Of a stretch of 64,000 bases of DNA, positions 34,918 through 46,775 are shown piece after piece. Under the pieces are notes generated by a model. The model ran no database searches, was not told the origin of the DNA, and saw only the letters and a program-made list of their open reading frames with translations. The stretch comes from Neofusicoccum parvum (taxonomy: Eukaryota; Ascomycota; Dothideomycetes; Botryosphaeriales; Botryosphaeriaceae): assembly GCA_020912385.1 (NCBI GenBank), contig CP087213.1, positions 1,550,001-1,614,000 of the forward strand, written 5' to 3'. Made by a program: the position numbers and the translations under genes. Positions within the stretch are counted from its first letter, which is position 1, and each line of letters begins with the position of its first letter.

Positions 34918-37336
34918 ATGAAGTTCAACATCGAGTACGTCAACATCGCCGCCGTCTCCCCCGTGCACCCGCCTGACGCGTCGCAGCGATCTGCCGGTGC
35001 TTTTTCCGTACCCGCGCATCTATCCAGAGCAGTACAAGTACATGTGCGATCTGAAGCGCACTCTCGATGCCGGTGGAAACTGCATCCTGGAGATGCCTTC
35101 GGGCACTGGCAAGACCGTATCCCTATTGTCGCTGATCATTGCCTACCAGCAACATCGGCCTGAAAAGCGCAAGCTCATCTACTGCTCGCGCACCATGTCT
35201 GAGATCGAAAAGGCACTGCACGAGCTCAAGGCGCTGATGAAGTACCGCACCGAGCAGCTCGGCTACGAGGAAGACTTCCGGGGCCTGGGCCTCACCAGCC
35301 GCAAGAACCTGTGCTTGCACCCGTCAGTAAAGCGTGAGAAGAACGGCTCAGTAGTCGATGCTAGATGCCGCAGCCTGACGGCTGGCTTCGTCAAGGAGAA
35401 GAAGGAGCGTGGCGAGGATGTCGATCTCTGCATCTACCACGACAACCTGGACTTGTTAGAGCCACACAATCTGATCCCCCCGGGAGTCTTCACCTTCGAG
35501 GACATCTTGAGGTACGGGGAAGAGCACAAGCAATGCCCATACTTTACCGCTAGGCGAATGATGCCCTTTTGCAACGTCATCATCTACTCCTATCACTACT
35601 TGCTCGACCCGAAGATCGCAGAAAGAGTGTCGAAAGAGCTCTCCAAAGACTGCATTGTCGTCTTCGACGAGGCTCACAACATCGACAACGTCTGCATTGA
35701 ATCATTGAGTATCGACTTGACCGAAGACTCGCTGCGCAAGGCTACACGCGGTGCGAACAACCTGGAGCGGAAGATTACCGAAATGAAGGCGACGGATGCC
35801 GAGAAACTGAGCAACGAATACAAGAAGCTCGTTGAAGGCCTTCGAGAAGCCGACCAAGCCCGAGACGAGGACGCCTTCATGTCAAACCCCGCCCTGCCAG
35901 ATGACCTGCTCAAGGAAGCAGTGCCTGGCAACATCCGCCGAGCAGAGCACTTCGTATCCTTCCTAAAGCGATTCATCGAGTATCTCAAGACTCGCATGAA
36001 GGTTCTTCACGTGGTTGCGGAAACGCCTCCATCATTCCTAGTACATCTCAAGGAACTCACCTTCATCGAACGGAAACCACTGCGATTCTGCGCGGAGCGA
36101 TTGACCTCCCTTGTGCGAACGCTAGAGTTGACCAACATCGAAGATTACCAACCACTGCAGGAAGTCGCTACGTTTGCAACACTGGTGGCCACCTACGACA
36201 CCGGGTTCCTCCTCATTCTTGAGCCGTACGAAGCAGAGGGTGCCACCGTACCCAACCCCATCTTCCACTTTACCTGCTTAGATGCTTCGATCGCTATCAA
36301 GCCGGTGTTCGAACGCTTCAGCTCAGTCATTATCACTTCTGGTACAATCTCTCCTTTGGACATGTATCCCAAGATGCTGAACTTCCAGACTGTGGTACAA
36401 GAATCATACACCATGACGCTTGCTCGGAAGTCTTTCTTGCCCATGATCGTTACACGAGGAAGTGATCAGGCAGCTATCAGTTCGAGCTTTGGAGTCCGCA
36501 ATGACCCCAACGTTGTGAAGAACTACGGCGTTCTCCTCAGAGAATTCTGCAAACTCACACCAGACGGCATCGTAGTCTTCTTCCCCAGTTATCTCTACAT
36601 GGAGTCCGTCATCAGCCAATGGCAGGGCATGGGTATCCTAGATGACGTCTGGCGTTACAAGCTTATCCTCGTCGAAACACCCGACGCTCAAGAAACATCT
36701 CTCGCACTGGAGACCTACCGGACAGCCTGCAACAACGGACGCGGCGCCGTGCTCCTCTGCGTCGCCCGTGGCAAAGTCAGCGAAGGCATCGATTTCGACC
36801 ATCACTACGGCCGCACCGTGCTGAACATTGGCGTCCCCTTCCAGTATACCGAATCTCGCATCCTGAAGGCCCGTCTCGAGTTTCTGCGTGAGGAGTACCA
36901 CATCCGCGAAAACGACTTCCTTTCCTTTGACGCCATGCGCCACGCCGCTCAGTGCCTGGGCCGTGTGCTCCGCGGTAAAGACGACTACGGAATCATGGTA
37001 CTGGCGGACAAGCGCTTCAGGAACAAGCGCAACCAATTACCCAAATGGATTGCCCAGCACCTGTCAGACGCAGACTCGAATATGAGTGTCGACCAGGCGG
37101 CTGCCATGGCGAGGAAGTTCCTGCGCGATATGAGCAAGACTTCCGGGCACCAGCTGGCTGAGGGCATCAGCGTGTGGGGACCAGAGGATCTGCGCAAGTA
37201 TCAGAAGCAGCAGCAGGAGGAGGAGATTAAGATGCTGATGGATGCTCCAGATCGGGAGGTGCGGATGCGGGACGCTGCGGATGAGTTTGACGAAGGTGGC
37301 GATATGGATGAGGTCATGGCGGGAATAGAGAACTAA
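34918..37336 (+). CDS. RAD3: RAD3/XPD DNA helicase, TFIIH subunit
   Basis: 5'-3' iron-sulfur DNA helicase of TFIIH for nucleotide excision repair and transcription initiation; nuclear. Exons 34918-34934 and 34987-37336; 788 residues. The first exon encodes only MKFNI plus two bases and joins to give MKFNIDDLPVLFPYPRIYPE, the family's N-terminus. Walker A is MPSGTGKT (42-49). The four Fe-S cysteines are C115, C133, C154 and C189. The DEAH box is at 233-236 (VFDEAHNID). Motif V/VI regions RGKVSEGIDF and QCLGRVLRGKDDYG are intact. The C-terminal tail is acidic. All helicase motifs are present, so the gene looks functional. Confidence 0.98.
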
Positions 37337-38255
37337 GTGCCAATTGCATGACAGATGCGTTTGCTTTAATAAGCGGCGGCCAGCGGGACATGGGCACAGC
37401 TAATAAGCGTCAGTAGCATGGAGTTTTTGGTTCGAGGACCGATGAAGACTGCAAATTGGATTGTACTACTAAAGGCAAAAACAATCAAGTTCGAAAATAG
37501 TTCGAACGCTTCACATGGTGATTTTTGTGTCATTGTTCACAATCTGCCAGCTCGCGTTACTGACTTTGGCTCGTGCTCGAACGTCGCCACCATTCCATGG
37601 CTTGTGAGATCACCCAGCTTTGCCCCACTTCGGCTTTAGTCAAGCTGATCAAGCTAATAGGGGTGTTGTGGGGCAGATTTGAAACCGTTAAAGTGATGGG
37701 AAGTACCACATGTGTACTTGAACAGTCATCCAATCGCAAAAGTACTGCCAGGAATAGTCGTGCTTGTCAAAGAAGTCCTGCCATTATCGTTCTTGCGGGT
37801 GAAGCGGTTGTGGGAATGAGTGACGCAGCACCAAATCTGATACATATAAGGCTGGTCAGCTAAAGTTCTAGCAACATTGGATAGTTGGGAATACCGGCAT
37901 GGGCGGCTCGCTCAGACCAGCATGGCTCCAGCATTTGCGAGGAAGCGGACCCATGTCCAGTCTTTAGTAAATTTCATGTAGCGATGAAGTACCGATCTGG
38001 TAAGTGCTCTCAAGAGTCTCAGAGCATGCTTGAGACAACCGCTTCAGCATTGACCGCAGATTTCGTGCTCATTTCATCTTCCGGAATCTGTGCAAAGATA
38101 GATGAGTGTTTAGTATTGACATTCGCCTCGTGAGGCTGATTGCGATACCATCGTCAGTACCGCATAAACTTCTGTCTGTAACTCATACAACATTCCCCTT
38201 CCCGATCAGCCCGGTGTCATGATTTGTACTCCCATAGAACAGTAGACCCGTAAGG
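37337..38255. other. Convergent intergenic region between RAD3 and PRP3
   Basis: 0.9 kb containing both 3' flanks. Only short open frames of unconvincing composition occur. No RNA gene was recognised. Confidence 0.6.
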
Positions 38256-40119
38256 CTACTCCTGGAAGGTCTTCGCCAGCGTCCACATGTTCTCCATCTT
38301 CGACCTTGTCAGTGCGTCCTTCGCCTCCGAATCCGTCTCGCACGGCTTGAGTCCAAACCACTTCCTGAACGCACGGTCTCTCACCTCACCCTCCCAGACT
38401 AGCGTGCACTTGTTGTAGCTCAGGTCTCGGAGTTCGCCCTTCTCGTCGACCGACTGCAGCCATGCTGCTTCTGCCTCGCGGTTGCCTTCTCGCACACTTT
38501 GTGGCATGGCATTCTCCGTCCACTTGACGCGCTGAAGCATCAGCTTCTTGTAGTTCTTGATGCTGTGCGCGCCGCCCTCGACGATGATGAGGTTGAATTT
38601 AGGATTGAGAATGGTGATGCCCGTCAAAGCGTTCTGCTTGGCGTGGATGTCGATTTGGTATCTGTGTTTGCCGAAGCTTAGATTCTCGACCTTGAATACG
38701 CACACCGAAATCTGGAGAGATGTTAGCGGTGACCAACGATAGACGGTGGCAATGAGACTTACGCCTTTAGACGAATCAACTTCTTGTTGTCTTGCTAGCT
38801 TCTCGTGCCGTTCTTCTTTGGTAAGCATGCGAGAATGGTTTTCCTCTTCGTGCTTCGCCGCCCGTTCGGCAATCTCACGATTCACGCGGGCTTCAACTGC
38901 CGTCGGATCCTTCACCGCCTGTTCTCCTAACACCTGTGTCGAAAGTTAGTACAAAACGCTACTTCAGGTGGACTGATGACAACACTTACGCGCATGAGAT
39001 TGCTCTTCTTGACTTTAGGCGGCGGAGGAGGCTCCAATCCCAGACGAATCTTAGCTTGCTGCTCCTTATGCTCAGCCATACGCCGCTGTCGACGAAGCTT
39101 TGCCTGTTCGGTCTTCGTGAGAGGTAGCGGCTTGAGCCCAGGGTTCTTCTTGTCCTGAGGCGGCTCTAGAAGTACGGGGTGTTGGACGTAAATCGTGACA
39201 ATGGAGTCAGGTCCTTCGAATTTGGCCTTTTCAAGGTTGTATTCCGACCCGACCAGTCCTTCGTCCCCTATAGAAAGTTAGTGTAAGTTCCCAAGTTATC
39301 TCATGGAATGATTTACTTACACCACTCGACTTCCGGCGGAGCTGGTGTCAAGAAATGCTTATCTGCATTCTCCTCGAGACCAACCTTCTTAGCCTGCTCC
39401 GCGATCCTCTTCTTCATCTGCTCAAGCGCCGCTTGCCGCCGCAAAGCATTGGCCTGCTGGATGAACTTGCCCTTCTGGTTGAAGGCAAGCTGCTTGGGCG
39501 CCCTCGTCTTCCCCATGAGCCCTGAGACATTTGGGTCGTAATAAGGATTCTTCTTCAACTCCTCCAAGCTGGGCCCCGACAGATCTAGCTGCTTCTTATC
39601 TCTCTGACCCGGCGACTCCCGTCTGTTCGCCATTGTTGTCGCAAACTTTGGCTGGATGGCCGTTTTCCCTCTGGCTGAGCCGGAGCTCGAACCCGTGTCC
39701 ATCAGAGCAGGGTGCAAGCCTATGGCCAATCCACCCCTCGCGCGTGATGACGAATCCTCGAACTCCGGGGCCTGCTGTGTCGGCGGTGCGACCTTCTTCG
39801 TGGCGGCGGCCACGCGGGCCTTCATCTGTTCGATCTTCAGACGCGCAGCATCTGCGGCGCTCTGGGCAGGCGGCGGAGATGCTGCAGCCGGCGTGCCGGG
39901 GGTACCTGGAGCTGGCGAGGGCGAGGGAGACGCAGAGGAGCCATTCTGGGCCTGCAGCTTCGCCTTCACAGCGGCGGCGCGGGCGCGTGCTTCGGCGATG
40001 GCCTTGGAGATGTCGGGCCTCGCGCCAGCTCCGTTCGCGGGCGGCGCTGGCGAGGCGTTGTTCGAGCGGGGGCGCTTGTAGTCGCCATGGTCGTCAGGGT
40101 AGGGGCGCTTCTCAACCAT
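38256..40119 (-). CDS. PRP3: U4/U6 small nuclear ribonucleoprotein PRP3
   Basis: Component of the U4/U6 and U4/U6.U5 snRNPs needed for spliceosome assembly; nuclear. Exons 40119-39321, 39267-38990, 38933-38763 and 38711-38256; 567 residues. The N-terminal third is low-complexity, rich in Ala/Pro/Ser. The PRP3 domain starts around NPYYDP and the RAPKQLAFNQKGKFIQQA block, passes PPEVEWWDEGLV (formed by the first splice) and QHPVLLEPP, and includes the PLTKTEQAKLRRQRR helix. The C-terminal DUF1115 domain has GISVCVFKVENLSFGKHR (second half formed by the last splice), IIVEGGAHSIKNYKKLM and NKCTLVWEG. It is divergent from RPA190 and converges on RAD3. Confidence 0.96.
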
Positions 40120-40453
40120 CGCGGCGGACGGTCGTGGGCGTGGTTCTGGGACACGGAGGGGGTCGAGGTCGGACACGAGTGGTGGTTGACACGCGCATCG
40201 GCCAGAAATTCTGGTGACGTGCAGCCTCGAGTGCCTAGAACGGCCGCAGGCGGTGGGTGGGGCGGTGGCAGTTGCAGAACGCGGCTTGCCTGACGGCCCG
40301 ACGGCCTGACGGCGGAAGAACCCCGGTCCAAATTTTTGGCAGGCCCTGGCCCGCGACTGCTTCTCTTTGCAGCACCGCCGCCTCGCGCGAATCTTTCTCT
40401 CTTCATGCGCGATCTCGCCGCGCCCACCTCCGCTTTTCCACCAGAGCTCGACC
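40120..40453. promoter_or_regulatory. Divergent promoter between PRP3 and RPA190
   Basis: 334 bp between the start codons. GC-rich with no TATA box identified. It joins two genes of RNA synthesis and processing. Confidence 0.6.
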
Positions 40454-43400
40454 ATGGCGCCAAACACGGGCATGAACATCGCGGACCCCGTCTCGAGCGC
40501 CATCTCTGGTGTCTCGTTCGGTTTCTTGGATCCCACGGAAGTCAGGGCACTCAGCGTGAAGCGCATAGGTAGGATTCTTCTCCGCCGCCGGCCCTCTGCA
40601 GGCTATGCTGAAGATAGCCGCTACAGTCAATGCGAACACGTTTGATAGCCTAGGGCATGCCATACCCAATGGATTGGTGAGCAGCATTTCTACCAGGTCT
40701 TCTTAAATCGACCGCTGACATCGACCAGCATGACCTCGCGCTCGGCGCATTCATGGGAGCTCCGTGAGTAGTCTACGAATCTCTCTGCAACGCTGTTCGC
40801 ATGTCCTTACACTGTACAGGTGCACAACATGCAATTTGGACGGGTTCCGGTGTCCTGGCCACTGCGGTCATATTGAATTGCCCGTTCCCGTTTACCATCC
40901 CACGTTTATGGATCAACTGCTCCGCCTCCTGCGCGCACAATGCCAGTACTGCCACGGTTTGAAAATGCCGGCTGCCACAAAACACTTGTATTCGTGCAGG
41001 CTACGCCTGATACACCATGGGCTGCTGAAGGAGGCTGCGGAAATCGGCGATATCGAGGCCCCTAAGGTGAAGGGTTCAAACGAGGAGGGTGAGGACGTAG
41101 AGTCCGAGGACAGTGACGCTGGGACACAGGACCTTATCCAGAAGCGCGAGGCCTACGTGAAACGCGCTCTGAAGGCTGCTGGCTTCCGTAGCAAGGGAGA
41201 CGGGCTGGACAAGAGAACAGAAGCAGTTGCTGAGGAGCGGAGGTTCGTCGTCAAGGTGCGTTTCTGTCAACTGCCAAGAGCTCAGGAAGCTGCTCTGGAG
41301 GCGTCCCCGCTATGGTTGAGTTACTTCTGACTTGATCAGGATTTCCTTGCGGATATTAACAAAAACCGAAAATGCGCAAGCTGTGGCGGAATTTCGCCCT
41401 CGTTCAGGAAAGACCGCTTTGCCAAGATTTTCAAGAAGGGTCTGAGCAAGAAGGACAAGAACTCCATGATTCAGAAGGGTATCAAGACAAGGGCTCCAAT
41501 TGTCGAGGAGATGGCAAGAAAACAGTCACTTCAAGCCTCGAAGAACAAGCACGATTCGGCCCGCATGGACATCGATGAGGGCGTTGCTGATATGGAAGAA
41601 GAGGGCTCGGAGGACGGCGAGTCGCTCGACGCAGATGAAGAGATTGCTGGCGGCCTGGTGGCAGACATGGCCTCAACCAAGCAAAAGAAGAAGAGCGAGG
41701 AGGATGGCGAGGGCCAGTCGTACGTGAGCTCAACAGAGGTCAAGTATAGCTTGGACAGATTGTTTGAGAAGGAGCAGGTTAGTTGCCACCGGCTGGACGG
41801 TGAACATTTGGTGCTGACTGGTGAACTACTGTAGGATATCTTGGGTCACGTCTATGGGCCCCAGACCCGCAGAGAGAAGAACGGGAAAATCACTGCCCAA
41901 ATGTTCTTCATTTCTGCTCTCATCGTTCCTCCGAGCAAATACAGACCAGAGGCCAAGACCGGAGATTCGATTGCCGAAGCACAGGTCAATTCCCTGTACA
42001 AAGGCATCCTCAATGCATGCGACAAAATAAACCAGATCTCTCAGGAAGTCAAGACTGGCTCCAACAGTATTGAGGGTCGGAGAGCCAGAACGTACGATGA
42101 TCTGGCCAATGCCTCCGTGGAACTCCAGGATGCGGTCAACAGTCTAATTGATCGGGACCGCAATCCAGTACAGGGCGCCGCCGGCAAGCGAAATGAGGAC
42201 GGCATCAAGCAGAAGCTTGAAAAGAAGGAGGGTCTGTTCCGGCAGAATATGATGGGTAAGCGTGTCAATTTTGCCGCCCGTTCGGTCATCTCGCCAGATC
42301 CAAACCTGGAGGTCAACGAAATTGGTGTTCCGCCAGTCTTTGCCCAGAAATTGACCTATCCCGAGCCGGTCACCCACGTCAACTGGTACGAGCTGAAGGA
42401 AGCTGTGTTGAACGGTCCTCACAAGTGGCCCGGCGCGGTTGCTATTGAGGATGAAGAAGGCCGTGTCACCTTGCTGGAGAAGAAGAATTATGAAGAACGT
42501 CTGGCGCTCGCGAATCAGCTACTCGCACCATCGAGTTCGACACTTTCAGGCGGGAGGAACAAGAAGGTGCTAAGACATCTCAATAATGGCGATGTCGTCA
42601 TCATGAACAGACAACCCACCTTGCACAAACCGTCAATGATGGTTCACCGAGCCCGCGTCCTGCCAGGAGAGCGCACTCTCCGCATGCATTACGCGAATTG
42701 CAACACGTACAATGCTGATTTCGACGGAGATGAGATGAACATGCATCTTCCTCAAAACGAATTGGCCCGTGCTGAGGCAGCTACCATTGCAGACGCCGAC
42801 CATCAGTATCTTTCTGCCACGGCTGGTAACCCCCTGCGTGGTCTTATTCAAGATCACATTTCTATGGGCGTTGCCCTGACGAACAAGGACACTTTCTTCA
42901 GTCGTGAAGACTACCACCAGCTCTTGTACGCCTGCCTGAGGCCAGAAGACAGCCACACAACCTCTGGAAGGCTCCTTACCGTCCCTCCAGCTATCTGGAA
43001 GCCTCGACCTCTTTGGACTGGAAAGCAGATCATCACAACTTTACTAAAGAACATCAGACCCGAGACCCACGGTGACCTTACATTCACATCAAAGTCTCAG
43101 ACCTCAGCCGATCGATGGGGTAAGGGGTCTGAAGAGGCAACTGTCATATTCAAGGATGGCCATCTGTTAACGGGAATCATGGACAAGAAGCAAATTGGCC
43201 CTGCCAGTGGTGGTTTTGTCAACGCAGTCTACGAAGCTTACGGGCACACTGCGGCTGGCCGTGTGCTGAGTGCCTTGGGCAGACTGTTGACGAAGGTCCT
43301 GCACATGCGGGCTTTCTCCTGCGGTGTGGAAGACCTGGTATTGACAGCCGAGGGAGAAAAAGCTAGAAGGCAAGCTCTTCACGATGCGGAGACCATCGGC

Positions 43401-45962
43401 CTCGAAGTTGCATCGAAGTATGTCTCTTTGAACAGCAAAAACTCCCGATCCGACAATCCCGAGCTCCTCAGGCGTCTTGAGACAGTGTTGCGTGACGATT
43501 CGAAGCAGCACGGCCTCGACCAGCTCACCAACTCGGCCACTGGAAAAGTGTCATCAGCAGTGACCTCAGCCTGTCTCCCGGATGGCTTGATTAAGCCTTT
43601 CCCGAAGAATCAGATGCAGGCGATGACTGGATCAGGTGCAAAGGGTTCCCAAGTTAACGCAAACCTCATCTCCTGCAACCTTGGCCAACAGGTTCTGGAA
43701 GGTAGGCGTGTGCCTGTCATGGTTAGCGGTAAGACGTTGCCATGCTTTAAGCCATTCGAGTCAAGCGTCAGAGCCGGCGGTTACATTGTCGATCGTTTCT
43801 TGACCGGTATCCGGCCTCAGGAGTACTATTTCCACACCATGGCCGGTCGTGAGGGTTTGATCGACACTGCTGTCAAGACCTCGCGTTCCGGATACCTGCA
43901 ACGCTGTCTCATCAAGGGTATGGAGGGTCTCAAGGTTCACTACGACACAAGTGTTCGTGACTCTGACGGCTCGATGGTCCAATTCTTGTACGGCGAAGAT
44001 GGTCTTGACCCCACCAAAGAGAAGTATCTCAAGGATTTCAAATTCACCGCGGAGAACTTTGATTCCGTGCTTGAATCTATGGGCATCCGAGGACATTTCG
44101 GCAAGATCTCCAGTGAGGAGGCCAGCGAATACAACAAGCTCGCCTACAAAAAGTACAAGAAAACTGGTAACCTTGGCGCTACTGACCCTGCCACCTCACA
44201 ATATTGGCCGTCAACCCACTCCGGAAGTACATCTGAGTCTTTCTATGCGGTGAAGAAGAAATATGTCGATGAAAATCCCGACAAGCTCATCAAGGACAAG
44301 AGACAGAATATTGACACAGGGCTCTCCAAGAAGACATTCAATGCTACGCTTGATGCTAAGTACCTGAGGTCTCTCATCGAGCCCGGAGAGGCTGTCGGTG
44401 TTGTTGCAGGACAGTCAATTGGTGAGCCGTCTACCCAGATGACACTGAACACTTTCCATTTGGCTGGTCACTCGGCCAAGAACGTCACGCTCGGTATCCC
44501 TCGTCTCCGCGAGATCGTCATGACGGCTTCTGCAAAGATATCGACGCCTGGTATGACGTTGCAACTGAACGAGGAGATTTCCCGTGAAGAAGGCGAACGC
44601 TTCGCGAAGGGCATAAGCCGGTTGTCTCTTGCCGAGATCGTCGATGATGTTTCCGTCAGCGAGACTCTTGGAAAGGGCGTAGCTTACTCTCAAGCGAAGA
44701 TTTACAAGATCCGTCTTAACTTCTTCCCGTCCGAGGAGTACTGCAAAGAGTATGCCATTACCATCAAGGATGTGGAGCGTGCGATCGAAACCAAGTTCCT
44801 CCTCAGGCTTAGGAAGCTCATCCGCGATTTGCTCAAGAAGAAGGGTCAGGAGAAGACGCTGAAGGCTTCAGCGAAATCCGATGCTCTCCCTGATATCGGC
44901 AAGTCCTCTCGTACGGTCAAGCAGCATCAAGGCCGCCCTCAAGCCGAAAAGGAAGGCGCAGATGAAGGTGATGGCGGTGATGACGATGTCGATGATGATG
45001 ATGATGAGGACGAGGAGGATGCGACGGGCTCGAAACAGAAGGCGAATCGCTCCGAAAACACATCATACGAGAAGCCCGACGACGAAGAAGAAGCCATTGC
45101 CGCTGAAGGGCGCCGGAGAGACGCCACACCTGACCCCATGGAGGACGAGACGTACGGTGGCAGCCCACGGGAGACCTCTGATGACGACTCCGAGAGTGAG
45201 TCCGAGGCGCGGCCCAGCAAAGTAAACAAGGCAGTAGCTTCGGAACGAGAGCAACGGGTGCTTTCCAAGCTGGAAGACGTGACATCATTCAAATTCGACG
45301 ATGCTCACGGCCAATGGTGCGAAGTTGTCTTCGAGTATGACGTCTCGACTGCTAAGCTCCTGATGCTGCACCTCGTCGAGACTGCTTGCAAGGATGCAGT
45401 CATCCAGTCCATTCCTGGATTGAAGGGCTGTGTTGCCACCTCGGAAAAGATCGATGGCGAGGACACAAATGTTGTTCTGACCGAAGGCGTCAACCTCTTA
45501 GCCATGCGCGACTACCAGGTAAGAAGCGTGCCTGCTCATTCTTTATACTGAGATGAAATGCTAATATTTGACTAGGATGTCATCAACCCGCACAAGCTTC
45601 ACACCAACGACATTGTGTCGGTCCTTCGCTTGTACGGTGTCGAGGCCGCTCGCGCCAACATCGTCCGCGAGATGTCGGGCGTCTTCAGCGGTCACGGCAT
45701 CTCGGTCGACAATCGTCACTTGAACCTTATCGCCGATGTTATGACCAGGGGTGGTGGCTACACGCCCTTCAACCGCATGGGACTCAAGAGCAACGTTTCT
45801 CCATTTATGAAGATGTCGTTCGAGACCACTGTGGGATTCTTGAAAGATGCCGTGCTCGAGGAGGACGTCGACACGCTGGACAACCCCAGTGCACGCATTG
45901 TGGTTGGGAAGATCAACAACGTGGGCACGGGTTCGTTTGACGTGCTGATGCCGGTGGCTTAG
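40454..45962 (+). CDS. RPA190: RNA polymerase I largest subunit
   Basis: Catalytic subunit of Pol I, which makes the 35S rRNA precursor in the nucleolus. Exons 40454-40568, 40618-40676, 40729-40763, 40820-41255, 41340-41777, 41835-45518 and 45576-45962; 1717 residues. The clamp zinc sites are present: CTTCNLDGFRCPGHCGHIE, then CQYCHG, then CASCGG after exon 5 begins. The catalytic Mg2+ motif YNADFDGDEMNMH is near residue 655. PSTQMTLNTFHLAGHSAKNVTLGIPRLREI marks the trigger loop region. A Pol I-type acidic insertion follows (Asp/Glu run about 44970-45030 and again about 45070-45210). The C-terminus ends in TGSFDVLMPVA. Acidic inserts in the clamp and jaw and the Pol I-specific residues separate it from RPB1 and RPC1. 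Confidence 0.97.
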
Positions 45963-46775
45963 GAAGCGATGGAGGACTACAAAAGCTTGCTTCATTTCCG
46001 GCCTGAGTTCCAGAAGGTCGGAGGCGTTTGATGGAAGGCATTGGGCAGGGGTTTCCGGGACTGTATCTTGCAAGGCTCTCTGTACGTGAGATTTCGTAGC
46101 GTGCAAAAAGGATTATATTGCTCATTACCTAGCGCTCTGGACGGTTGGCCCAATTCGTTATTCGCCGTGTCAGAAAGCTGAGCATGCTCAGCGTCTCCGC
46201 ACCGCCATGTCGTACGATGCAGGCGCCAGGCAGAAGCATGAGTCACCCGGCCACGTCATTGCGTGTCTGAGACAGTTCCCGTCCTCTCACCGGACCAGAA
46301 GCGACCGGAGCATCAGTGCAGTGTGCAGAGTAAACTAAAGTCTGCCTTGCCAGCGGCTTGATCGGCCTCCGGCGACTTGCACTTCGCGTCGTCGATCGCC
46401 GACAAGATTCACAGTCAGCAAGCCAGGTAGGCAGTCACCCAATGAAGGCAGCCCGGGCTGGTGCTACCCCCATTCTGGACAGACAATTCCACGCACGTGC
46501 GTCCTTCTGCCTAGCGCCAAGCTTTCTTGCATCCGATGGCTTGCTTCCTTGACGCGCTCTATCGCGCCCCACCGTGCTTCTGCCTACAGCTAGGCCTTGT
46601 GCTACCGGTCACAAAGCTAAAGCCCCACAGATGCGGGGTTAGATAGGAGTCAATCCGATTGAGGCTCTTCGCTGGAGGGCACTGCTGCTCAATGGCATAA
46701 GACATGCTTGGTCAACAGCAGTAGACACAAATTCAAGCCATCCACCGGTCACCAAAAAACAACTCACCTCACAAG
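45963..46775. other. Intergenic region between RPA190 and the AAA ATPase gene
   Basis: 0.8 kb containing the RPA190 3' flank and the AAA promoter. No other gene or distinct element was recognised. Confidence 0.6.
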
